A program made the position numbers and the translations under genes. Positions 43,866-53,325 of a DNA stretch of 60,210 bases are shown here, in pieces (position 1 is the stretch's first letter; each line of letters starts with the position of its first letter). The notes beneath the pieces were generated by a model that was not told the DNA's origin, did no database searches, and worked only from the letters and a program-made list of their open reading frames with translations. Source of the stretch: Cladosporium sp. IMV 00045 (lineage: Eukaryota; Ascomycota; Dothideomycetes; Cladosporiales; Cladosporiaceae); the NCBI GenBank assembly GCA_001931905.2, contig MSJI02000790.1:1-60210 (forward strand), in the 5' to 3' direction.

Positions 43866-45581
43866 TCACAGGCATGCTGCGCTTACACAATCTTCAAGGC
43901 TTCCAAACCGAAACTGTCTCCCAGTAAGACCTGGTCCGTAGTGAGCATACTTTGCGGAATTAGTCATGATGACTTTGACTGTTCTCTGAATCACAGGATC
44001 GCCAATCATGCACCAGCAAGTGTCTTCAATGATCTGAACTCCGAAAGACTCCAGCTCCGTGACTAGGCCGGCTTGTGAAGCTAATCCGTGGGTACTCCGT
44101 CCGCAGCATACCATGATGTTCACAGACGGGTCTTTAAACTTGCCACGGCACAAGTCCGCGAGCCGTCTCAGTTCCGGCAGAGAAAAATGAGGATTCCCAA
44201 GAGACACGAGATCAACCTTTTCGTTTCGGTTGGCAGTATTGAGGTCGTCAATACAAGCCAATACTTCCGCTTGACTTATGTTCTTCTGCTGTATTGTGCT
44301 GTTGCCTCCAGTAACTACCTCGAGCGAAGACGCCTCAGGTGTGATACCAAGAACATGAAACATAGGGGCGCTAGACACTGTTGCGAAAGCAGCTCCAAAG
44401 GCTTTCAAGTCGTCCTTAGAAGGAGGAGTGTCTTGCGTCCCGACAATAACAGGTATCCGACTGCCAGCTAGACGGCCAGTACAGTATCCTAGTACAGGGT
44501 ATAAGAAGTCTGAAGGCAAGTTCAATCCATCCATTTCCGAGATATTAATGAGAAGGGAGGCGAGCCGATTTTCAGCAAGATGGAGCCCACCACGAGGCGC
44601 CCGACCGGTAAGTGCTATTGCAATGTCAAGGAAGTCCGGATACTTCATGGTTTTGGCGCCCAGTACACTGTTGGCATACACAACCGCATTGGACTCAGCC
44701 CAGGCGATTTGGTCTCCCTTCTTGGGCGCACTATCAAGAAGATAGGGAGCGCAAGTGAACGTCGGCTGAGCGCCCATATCGGTATAAGCCATTGCAAGTT
44801 TTTCGGCAGCGGCGCCGAACACAGGCTCGACTCCCTGGGTTCGCCATCGTCTTTGATCCACAGAGATGGAGTTGAGTGTGGTAGGTAATGCGACTTTTCC
44901 ACCCAGATCGCGCAGCTTCTCAGCGAAGGCAAGAGATCCAGGGCCAGTGTAGACACAGCCATCGATGTGCACCTGTTTGATGTCCATAAGTTCTTGCACG
45001 CCTTGTATCCGACTCATCTCGAGGATGGTACGCATTGCTGCAGCACTCGCCATCCCATGTTTCCCAGAGAGAAAGGCTCTGTCTAGCTCGGTGAGTCGCA
45101 CAGATCCTTGTTGGAATGCTTCATGGGTGCATCCATTATCCGCGGCATCAGCGTTACTGGCGGCCCAAGTCACTCGGCTGCCATCTACACAGGCATTATC
45201 AGATTGAAGAAGGTGCTTGAAGTCCTCAGAAGAGAGCTGTAATACTGGAATTGATTGCCCAAATAGTTCACGAGCAACAACAACGCCGAGAGTCAGGATG
45301 TCTTCTGGCCGTGAGAAAACCAGTGCTTTGGGTCCGTTACCATTGAGCAGCAACTCTAGAATGACTCCACTCCCTGAGCATGAGCCTCGTCCAGAAGGTA
45401 TTGCGAGGATGGTGTCCCGAAGATATTGACCGCTAAGAGGATGATGGCGGTCGATGATCTCGCCTGTCTGCGAGTCAACGCCACCCCAGAAGCTCAATTC
45501 CACATGGCTCGCAAGGAGGCTACCGGAAGTGCTGCCTTGGATAAGTGCGGTGCCATAGGCACTGTTCTTACTTGTTGTCAT
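43866..45581 (-). CDS. aconitase X, fused type (cis-3-hydroxy-L-proline dehydratase candidate)
   Basis: Single exon, 571 residues. The N-terminal 140 residues are the swivel domain (SGSLLASHVELSFWGGVDSQTG, HHPLSGQYL, PSGRGSCSGSGVILELLLNG). The catalytic aconitase-X domain follows with LDRAFLSGKHGMASAAAMR, QVHIDGCVYTGPGS, TLNSISVDQRRW, GYCTGRLAGS, MVCCGRSTHG and EDTCWCMIGDPV; the last three contain the Cys residues expected to bind the Fe-S cluster. In archaea the two parts are separate proteins (phosphomevalonate dehydratase); fused proteins of this length in bacteria and fungi are linked to dehydration of cis-3-hydroxy-L-proline. I therefore infer amino-acid catabolism, but no proline racemase or ketimine reductase lies beside it. 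It is the last gene before the transposon island, whose AT-rich part starts within 300 bp of its start codon. Confidence 0.88.
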   Translation of the reverse strand: MTTSKNSAYGTALIQGSTSGSLLASHVELSFWGGVDSQTGEIIDRHHPLSGQYLRDTILAIPSGRGSCSGSGVILELLLNGNGPKALVFSRPEDILTLGVVVARELFGQSIPVLQLSSEDFKHLLQSDNACVDGSRVTWAASNADAADNGCTHEAFQQGSVRLTELDRAFLSGKHGMASAAAMRTILEMSRIQGVQELMDIKQVHIDGCVYTGPGSLAFAEKLRDLGGKVALPTTLNSISVDQRRWRTQGVEPVFGAAAEKLAMAYTDMGAQPTFTCAPYLLDSAPKKGDQIAWAESNAVVYANSVLGAKTMKYPDFLDIAIALTGRAPRGGLHLAENRLASLLINISEMDGLNLPSDFLYPVLGYCTGRLAGSRIPVIVGTQDTPPSKDDLKAFGAAFATVSSAPMFHVLGITPEASSLEVVTGGNSTIQQKNISQAEVLACIDDLNTANRNEKVDLVSLGNPHFSLPELRRLADLCRGKFKDPSVNIMVCCGRSTHGLASQAGLVTELESFGVQIIEDTCWCMIGDPVIQRTVKVIMTNSAKYAHYGPGLTGRQFRFGSLEDCVSAACL

Positions 45582-46895
45582 GTCATCAGAGCGGCAAAAA
45601 GAAAGGATTATTCATGCTCAGTAAAAATCGATCCAATGTGATAGAGTGGGAAAGAGTGGAGTTGTAGTCAATGTAGAGATGGGTTGAGCGTAGGGCGCAG
45701 CTTCTCCACAAATCCGCCGGCTTCTTCAGACTTGACATTCAGAAAAGTCTTTTCCAATGTTCAAAGCAAATTGAACGTCTGTCTAACATGATGCTCTGTT
45801 CTGCTCGATCAAATATGCGATTCCGTGTTCTGATCATCTATATTTCAATGCGCACTCTGTGAAAGTAGAGCTGTTGATCACAAAGCCTGCCATGTTGAGA
45901 CAATTGTCCAAGTCCTCTGACTATCAACAGTAACTTAAGCTTTTTGAATGAAATAACACAGAGAATTAACTTTAATCGAACAATGCATCTGCGCACTTAA
46001 ACGAACAGCAATGCAAGTTCTCATAATTTTGATATGCCATCCAAATTGGGTTTTCAGAAGTTTCAACTCAATGTCACTTGAATTGCAGATTTGCAAGCTA
46101 AGATAGCAAGATTTATCAGAGAGCAGCATGCATAAGTTAGGTGAAAAGCAACTGATCAGAATGGGACGCGAAAAGATTGTGATCCTGGTGTTTAGAAGAA
46201 TGATGAAGAACATAGCGCAGCTAACTTATAACTCAAACAAGATCATGTTAACAATTTCTTTTTGTGATAATGTGTTTCATTAGACACAAGTGCAGATCTT
46301 CCCATAAGATGCAGTGGATTGAATGAGTTATACTCTGTGATCAGGTTGTAAATAAGCTTTCGAGACTGTCAAACACTCTTCTTCTGTATAAAGCTGGGGC
46401 CTAACTTGATCAGTCTATGAGCAAGACATCATCGATGCATTGATGTGTTGAGTTGAGTGATATTTACTATTGAAGATTGTGAAATACTGTATTTAAGCTG
46501 GGCAAGTTCGTGATCAAGTCAAATAGAAAAGCTTGAGCATTATTAGATGTTTTTAGATTTTCATTTCATCTCTAAAGTTGCATTGGTGAGATTTATGTCT
46601 CTTGTAATCAGCTACCATCATTCTGATAATCACATCAACATATAAATGCAAAGCCAGACTCTGAGAATCCAGCTTGAACTGTCTGTTTCAACTCCAACAC
46701 TTTAAGTTTAATCAAATTTCTAGCTATGCATTCATCTGAAAAAAAAAAAGCTTATTTTTTTTGACTTAGATTAGTCTCTGAGTAGTAGATCAGCTACAGA
46801 ATTCTACAAAGTTTGACTTCATGTGAGAATTTAGATTAATGCAATATTTGACTGTTTCTGGAACAAAGCTAGAATAAGTTACTAATCTTGATCAA

Positions 46896-47060
46896 AATGT
46901 TTATAAGCTATTGATTGACATATGTCAGTATGAGGAAAAGCCGGATGGATCGTTGAGAGCGTTGCACAAATTGATACTAGTACATTGCTTTGAGTGAAGT
47001 TGCACAAAGCTCTTGGAATTGTCAAGCAACTTTATTCTTGGTTCTTTGGATTTTATCACA
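46896..47060 (+). pseudogene. possible Ty1/copia reverse-transcriptase relic
   Basis: One frame reads NVYKLLIDICQYEEKPDGSL then RALHK, followed after a disrupted stretch by CTKLLELSSNF and a segment ending LDFI. This resembles the copia RT pattern VYM-LP-GYEEKPDGSV-RLHKALYGL...LW--LSS-L--LGF. A stop and probable frameshift interrupt it. The match is by eye over about 50 residues, so a chance likeness is possible. Confidence 0.3.
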
Positions 47061-47166
47061 GAAAAACGACTTACGCACTACTATGCTTTGATCAAGCTTA
47101 TATAAGTGTGTCATAACTAAGATCTCATAGATATTATTCTTAAAAATTATATGAGTTTTATTAGTA

Positions 47167-47331
47167 ATATTAATAATATAGAAGCAAGTCAGATAAAGAA
47201 GCAGGTCACTAGCTAACATATATAAGCATGACTTAATATACTTAGTCTAGTATAAAGTCTACCTAAAGCATAACTAAAGCTACTATAAGTGACCTGCATC
47301 TTTATCTAAGCTGCTTCCTAGTTAGTGACAT
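47167..47331. mobile_element. MITE copy 1 of a Fot1-related family
   Basis: A 165-bp element flanked by TA (47165-47166 and 47332-47333). The terminal inverted repeats are about 45 bp: the left end has GAAGCAAGTCAGATAAAGAA, and the right end, read in reverse, GAAGCAGCTTAGATAAAGAT. It has no coding capacity. The sequence aligns over its whole length with the copy at 49769-49937, including the core CTAAAGCATAACTAAAGCTA. The terminal repeats also match those of the Fot1-like element at 50321 (GAAGCGAGCCAGATAGTGAA), so it is likely a non-autonomous relative. Confidence 0.85.
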
Positions 47332-48967
47332 TATGAATTTATTAGTACTACTAAAGACAATCTGGTTAAGTTAGACTAGTAATAAGTTTATATATGCTAT
47401 ACCCATTATGAAAGCTTATATATACTCTTAAGTAACTTAACTTAGATAATTAAGGGTTTTTTTAAAACATTATTAATCTAAATAACTTATATTATACTTT
47501 GTTATCAGTAGTTACAATTAAGTCACTTTTTGCTAAGTTTCAGTACATGTAGAGTCAGCTATAAGTCACTTAAGTTAGTGAGTTTATAGACAGGAAATGT
47601 TCCAAAGCTCCATATACATGATATGATTGAGGAAGATATGATTAGAACTGTATTGTTTGTGACAGAGCTGTATGAAGTTGTATGAATTATAAGAAGCTCT
47701 ATGTCTTTTGCTATGAATGATCAATGCATCTAGTTGATCAGTGTCAGGCTGTTTCAGACCTTGTTATGAATTCTTTTCTCACATTCTATTCTCATGATAT
47801 AGAGCTGATGTCTCAGAAGCATTGAAAGACATTTATCTGACAACTTGAATCGAGATCAAAGCACTGATTCTGCTAACATCCAGAGTTTAAATATAAAGAC
47901 TTATGGTTCACTTTAAAACATCAGTCAACAAATCTGGAATCAATGAATTAGCCAAACTACTACTTTGTGATTCAAATGCAAAAAGTCCTGATAAAATCAT
48001 CAATATCTCACAATCTCAGCATCACCAATGTGACAAGTCAATTGCATGACAAACAATAACTTGAGATGAAACAAATTTCTGACACAAATGTTTTTATTAA
48101 TGCAACGATGTGAACCAAGATATCATTAATTTGTTGAAGTGACATTGCTGAATTTAGTTGAGTCATTGTAGATCTGGACACAAGACAATCAATCTTGAGT
48201 ACAAATACTGAGCTTGCTAATCGCTTACTGCTTTAAACATCAATAAGAAAAAAACTTTACAAGTTAGTTTACAAATTCAACAATGCGCAGAAAGACATGA
48301 TTACACTAATTCCAGGTTGAGTTTGAAGTGAATCAACATTTGCCTTGCTAGAATATCCTGTCAGTCTACTTAGTAGTCATTAGTAGGTTGCATTTGAGAT
48401 TAAAAGTGCGCACAAATTTAATTACAGCATTTGACACGCAAAACCAGAAAAAACAGTAAGATAAACAGATAAATTCCCTGTTGAGTGCTCTTCCCTAGAA
48501 GAAGTATATGAAAGTTGTTTGTAATGTGTTTGTTCAGCAAAGATTGATTGATGAGCGACAAAGACTTCAGCAGCTACACAATGTTTTTTTAGTCGCATTT
48601 CTGACATTCTGTTAGAAAAGTGATCAAACACTGGGTTTATAGAGAATTGCAGTAAATTAGTTGTTTCTATAAAGAAACTAAATCAATGTCAATCAAATTA
48701 TAATGTGCTATCAGAATTTTCATGCATAACGTTAGATTGAAACTTCGCAATGAAGCATGTCATTAATAACTAAGAAGAAGCTAAAGAATAGTGACTATGG
48801 CATTGAATCTAATGTTCAGAAAGACTTGCTAGTTATACCTTAATATTGAGTAAACTACACAATTAGCATTGAAATGACAAGCTAGATAAGTTGATTGTTA
48901 GTATTGATTCATCACTCAGCTAGTATATTGTCTAAGCATTTGGAGAGTCACATAAGTTAAGTTAAGA

Positions 48968-49150
48968 CATAAATTGCCTACTCTTATGCCTGAAATCAAA
49001 GAAGAGATAAAGCTAGATAGTGAGGATAAGCTTGCTTATATCATCTAAATTAATTACAACCATCATTTATTGAGATGTGACTTTTTGAAGTTAATAAGTA
49101 GGTATAAGTAGCTCGCTTCATTATCTGGCTCGCTTCTTTGTCAGTGACGT
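48968..49150 (+). mobile_element. 3' fragment of a Fot1-like element
   Basis: The right end ATCTGGCTCGCTTC...TGACGT stops exactly before TA at 49151-49152. It aligns with the last 180 bp of the intact-length element (51990-52167), including the shared block TGACTTTTTGAAGT and the C-terminal codons of the transposase (AGATAGTGAGGATAAGC against AGATAGTAAGGACGAGC). The left boundary is where similarity fades. CpG sites in the full element read TpG or CpA here. It is an older, mutated copy of the same or a close family. Confidence 0.8.
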
Positions 49151-49768
49151 TAACATTAGTTAAAAAGATCTTGAGTTTGACTTCTAAGCAGCTGTAATCA
49201 ACTTAATTTTACATGTAATTTAGATGTTAATCTTTCATTTTTAGGAGCTAACTGAACTAACTGGCTGAGAATTGAGTTGATATAAAGCACAATTGCAATT
49301 TGCAGTTCATCGAACTTGCTTTGCCAACGTCATATCAGCCAATCAGGATTGATCAAACACTACTATGAGAATCATTGTATAATGGGGTTCAATTTGGCAT
49401 TTCTTTGGCTAGCAAAAAAGCTTGTTTGCTTACTTTGAGGGTTGAACATTGTTAACTGAAGAAGCCAAAGAAGTTTGATCTGATTGTTGATTTGTGTTCA
49501 CTTGACTTGTTCAGCACTATTGCATACTCTACTCAGCAAATGTGCAACTTGATTTCAGGGAACGGGCTAGTCTTTCAGCAAACATAGAAAAGTTTACAGT
49601 TGAGCTGGAAAAGCACAACCTACTCCTGCCAGGTGATATATTCTAGCTTTAAACACTGAGACTCACATGTCTCAGTCTGAATACTTGTGATCTATATTCT
49701 TTACGCTGAGTTTAGCCAACAGATGCAGGAATAACTATATTGCTATTCAAGTCATGATGAAGATCATA

Positions 49769-49937
49769 ATGTCAATGATGGGGAAGCAGGTCAGATAAAG
49801 AAGCAAGTTACTAGCTGATATATATAAGCATGATTCAATATACTAAGTCTAGTATGAAGTCTACCTACCTAAAGCATGACTAAAGCTACTATAATTGACC
49901 TGCTTTATTATTTGACTTGCTTCCTAGTTAGTGGCGT
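49769..49937. mobile_element. MITE copy 2 of a Fot1-related family
   Basis: A 169-bp element flanked by TA (49767-49768 and 49938-49939). The left end starts ATGTCAATGATGGGGAAGCA and the right end, in reverse, ACGCCACTAACTAGGAAGCA. It shares its full length with copy 1, apart from a 4-bp duplication (CTACCTACCTAAAG). Position by position, the left end looks like the Fot1 terminal repeat ACGTCACCGACGGGGAAGCG with CpG changed to TpG or CpA. Confidence 0.87.
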
Positions 49938-50320
49938 TATTAAGAAGAACCCCGAAAACCTGCACACACTCAATGGGATGCATGTGAAATCTGGCAGATA
50001 TGCAATGATCAAGACTGCCACAAAAGCTCATGTGGCACATTGTCAGGCTTGACACATGATTTCTTCTCCATCATGATATGCGTCATTCTGCGTTTGTCGC
50101 TGATGTCACTTCTTTGTAGTTTTTCAAATGATGCGCTGAGCCTGACTTTGTAGGTTAACTTATGTGTAAGTCAGTAGCTTCAGGAAGCTGAGTTTCGCTC
50201 TGATCACGTAAGTCAAAGTCAACTTATAACTAACTTAGTGATCAAGTCTTTGAAGTTGTCTTCAAACAAAAAGAGAATTCCTGATCTAGACTTGAAGTCA
50301 TTGGCAATGTTTCTGCAATA

Positions 50321-50347
50321 ACGTCACCGACGGGGAAGCGAGCCAGA
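50321..50347 (+). repeat. left terminal inverted repeat of the Fot1-like element
   Basis: 27 bp starting ACGTCACCGACGGGG, the perfect reverse complement of 52141-52167. It is the expected transposase binding and cleavage end, next to the TA duplication. Confidence 0.95.
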
Positions 50348-50436
50348 TAGTGAAGCGAGCCAAGCCAGAATTTGACGCGCGTCATCTTCGTATATAATCC
50401 AAATTTTTACGTGTCTTTTTTCGTCTTATCTTTCTT

Positions 50437-52059
50437 ATGACTTCCTATACGAATAAGGCTATCGAGGAGGCTATACTAGCCTATCGCGCGGGTACTTATC
50501 CTTCGATTCGGGCGTATAGCGACGCGACGAATATCCCGAGAGCTACGCTTCAAAAACGACTATTAGGACGGCAATCACGAGTTATAGCTTACGAAAAACA
50601 GCAAGCATTATCTATCGCCGAGGAACATACTCTTATAGCCTGGATTAGACGACTCGCGAACCTCGGGAACCCGATTACTCTTGCGTTTACGAAAGAACTA
50701 GCCTTTGAAATCTAGAAAGGCCGTATAGCCTTATCGGACCCCGAGGTCTTATACGAGCCCCTAGGTAAGCACTAGCTCGATAGGTTCCGTACCCGGTATC
50801 TAGAGGTAGCTACGATCACGTCGCGATCGCTCGAAGCATCTCGTTACGAAGGGACGTCGCGAGATCGCATAATCGCATTTTTTGATTAGCTTGCTACGCT
50901 CTACGGGACCCGTTCGTACGACTCCGAATCGATCTAGAACTTCGACGAGACAGGGTACGCGCTAGGCACGTCGCAGTCTACGAAAGTCCTCGTTACTAAA
51001 GAAGATAAGATGAAATTTAAGAAGGTACCTGGTCGGCAGGAATAGATAACTACGATCGAGTGCGTAGGAGCCTCGGGAAGGGCCTTACCACCTCTGATTA
51101 TCTATAAGAGTCAGAATATAAATTCGTCGTGGATACCCCCCGAAGAGCGATTAAATTAGCGATATACGACCTCGACTTCCGGATAGACGAGTGATCAAAT
51201 CGTATACGAGTGGTTAACGAGCCTTTTCGACCCCGAAACGAGACGAAATGACGATAAACGACGTCTCCTACTATTCGACGGCCACGGGAGTCATATTACG
51301 GCCCGATTCTTATCTTACTGCTTTTACTATAAGATAGACCCCGTCTACTTACTACCTCATTCGTCTTATCTATTATAACCTCTCGACGTTACGTGTTTTA
51401 GGCCCCTAAAGAGGAACCTCGGAATCTAGATAGACTCGGTATTTTTCGCGTCGACCGCGCGATTATACCGCTCCGAGTGGGCTACGTGCTACTCTATTGC
51501 TAGGGGAAGAACCTTCCGCGTCGGTACTATCGAATCGGGCTTTGAATCGACCGGAATATGGCCTATCTCGAGAGATAGACCCCTCCTACGCCTCGGACCC
51601 CCTCCCTCCCCTCCCCGGACTCCGCCTCCTATTCTCGACGATAGGGGGTCTCCTGACCTTCGTGTTTTCGACTCCCGGCCTCCCCGGGGTATAGAGCCTC
51701 GTCACGTTCGAGATGCGATCACTCGAGTGATCGATCACTCTTTACTTTCGACTCCTTCGAAGCGATTTATAAAGCGATCATAAACTAAGCTTAAAAAGTT
51801 AAGATCACAGAATACCCTTTTAGAACACGAGCTTAACGAGACCCGGAGTCGATTATCGATACGTCGAGAACGTAAGACAGGTAAACGCGTCGCCCTAAAA
51901 GGGAAATACGTCCTTAATACGCAAGAAATCCTCGAAGAAGTCGAAAAAGCCGAAAAAGAGACTTTACGAAAAAAGAAGAATAAAAGACGCAAATCGCCTA
52001 CGCCGAGCCCCGAAGTCGAAGACGATATAGAAATAGATAGTAAGGACGAGCTTACTTAA
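50437..52059 (+). pseudogene. Fot1-like transposase with ten nonsense codons
   Basis: The frame from the ATG at 50437 to TAA at 52057-52059 has 541 codons, the usual Fot1 length. The N-terminus has a CENP-B/Psq-type helix-turn-helix (IEEAILAYRAGTYPSIRAY and IPRATLQKRLLGRQ). The catalytic Asp residues sit in NFDETGYALG, LLLFDGHGSH and PLDVTCF (a DDD set). The C-terminus is a basic/acidic coiled region. Ten premature stops (eight TAG, two TAA, no TGA) interrupt the frame, the first at 50713-50715. Most TAG fall where Trp is expected (for example before NFDET, ITTIEC and TSDQI), and the TAA before PLDV is where Gln is expected; all are explained by CpA to TpA on one strand or the other. No insertion or deletion is needed. 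It is non-functional now. Confidence 0.93.
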
Positions 52060-52140
52060 TTTCACCTAATTCGGACCATTATTCGTAAAGATATGACTTT
52101 TTGAAGTCAAGGTAGGAGTATAGGTGGCTCCGCTTCACCG

Positions 52141-52167
52141 TCTGGCTCGCTTCCCCGTCGGTGACGT
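52141..52167 (-). repeat. right terminal inverted repeat of the Fot1-like element
   Basis: 27 bp ending CCGTCGGTGACGT, the perfect inverted match of 50321-50347 and followed by the TA duplication at 52168-52169. Confidence 0.95.
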
Positions 52168-52439
52168 TAGTGTTCTGAGAATCACGAAGAATTTCACAAC
52201 ACTGATTCGAGCATAAAAGTCGTCTAATCAATACAAATCGCGTTGCACAGTAACACGACTGAGCTCTGCTGCCAACAACCTGAACTGCCAGGCAGCAATG
52301 AGAGGCAAACATTGACCATGTCTCTAATCGAGATCTAGCGTTGTTTTACAGGTTCTGTTCTCGATACTTCAATTTCGCCACAGGAGAAGCCAGAGAACGA
52401 CACATTGACAGTATCATGTTTAGTGTAACATTCGACAAT

Positions 52440-52996
52440 GGGACTTCTGAGTTAGAGCGCCAACTGCATGTCTGGCTCTCGTTTCATGTTGAGTACATGT
52501 CCTCAGTGAAGTCGCAAATTACTCACGCTGGGTAGCTTGAAGGTAAAGATTCTCAATGATGATCCCGCAGTGGCAGAGGAGAAGCCGCCCGCAAACGAGA
52601 CCAAGTAAACCTCTTCATAGTTATGGATTTGTTTCCATATCAAGGCACCAGACACCTGCTAACTTCAGACTCGGCTGCCCTAGTCCTTTACATGCGTCGG
52701 TACGACCCAGGATTCCGGATTCGGATCCTGCTTTCAACTAGTGGAGCGGTGGCGAGGCGCAGAAGGGTTTCGCCAAATTGTCTTGTGTCTGAGAGACATA
52801 GCACGACCCAGTCAGCTGAGTCGACATGGATTCGAGCGCCTGCCATCGATATCGGTACTTTCAGTCCTATAGCGCAGACGCTGGTGTCTTCCACATGCAC
52901 AGCAACAGCGTCGTTGAATTTCTCCAGATCAAGTCTCACACTCGAAATGACCGTCCGAGCTCTTTCGAGGGTTGGACCTTTTAGAGATCGAGAGAA
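52440..52996 (-). other. possible unrecognised multi-exon gene or gene relic
   Basis: Two minus-strand stretches look coding. The first, 52996-52688, follows a good acceptor (TTCTTTCTAG) and reads FSRSLKGPTLERARTVISSV, continuing VAVHVEDTSVCAIGLKVPIS ... SADWVVLCLSDTRQFGETLL to a stop. The second, 52655-52527, reads VSGALIWKQIHNYEEVYLVS and ends at a GTGAGT donor; an 80-bp intron with CTCTAACTCAG follows (52526-52447). No ATG-bearing first exon was found and the join between the two stretches is unclear. I recognise no family. It could be a degraded gene at the edge of the transposon island. Confidence 0.3.
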
Positions 52997-53325
52997 CTAG
53001 AAAGAACGACGTCAGCAATTGCTGCCTAGGCCCAGAAAGGCGATATCACAGCGCAAGCACCTGGTTGAGTGTTCTCGCAGAGAGAAATGGAATGGTTGAC
53101 CGGGGAATTGAGGGAGAATATGGGGTTTGTGTAGCTAGGTTAAGTGGTATGTGGCAGGTTGCGTTGGGTCTTGAATTGATCAAATATATCGTGGGGAAAA
53201 TGATTGTCGCGGGACAGCATGATGTTCTTGTTCTTTATGTACAATTAATTGGAAGCCATTCTGTGGTATCATACAAGCGAGGTTAGACTCCTCGCGACGC
53301 CTTCCATCATTCCAGCTTTATTACC

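Larger units (their letters stand above)
45582..50320. other. AT-rich repeat island, CpG-depleted, no intact genes
   Basis: About 4.7 kb with clearly lower GC than either flank. No open frame longer than 92 codons carries a recognisable protein. In a hand count of 48001-48240 I found 26 CpA, 23 TpG, only 2 CpG and 13 TpA, so CpG has been lost while its decay products are plentiful. The segment contains two MITEs (47167-47331 and 49769-49937), a 3' fragment of the Fot1-like family (about 48968-49150) and a weak reverse-transcriptase-like relic near 46896-47060, each listed separately. The rest is probably older transposon DNA that can no longer be identified by eye. Confidence 0.75.
50321..52167 (+). 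mobile_element. full-length Fot1/pogo-type DNA transposon
   Basis: 1847 bp between TA target duplications (50319-50320 and 52168-52169). The outermost 27 bp are perfect inverted repeats (ACGTCACCGACGGGGAAGCG...), and weaker similarity continues to about 45 bp. Length, TA duplication and the encoded transposase fit the Fot1 branch of the Tc1/mariner superfamily. The single internal gene is inactivated by ten stop codons but has no frameshift. In 51001-51240 I counted 4 CpA, 7 TpG, 19 CpG and 22 TpA, the footprint of repeat-induced CpA to TpA mutation. The element is thus recent in structure but mutated. Confidence 0.95.

Noticed and set aside
45935..46213. Minus-strand frame of 92 codons in the AT-rich island
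   Set aside because: Phe/Ile/Leu/Ser-rich translation typical of AT-rich non-coding DNA; no homology recognised.
51497..51694. Short plus-strand frame inside the transposon
   Set aside because: Out of frame with the transposase, which accounts for this sequence.
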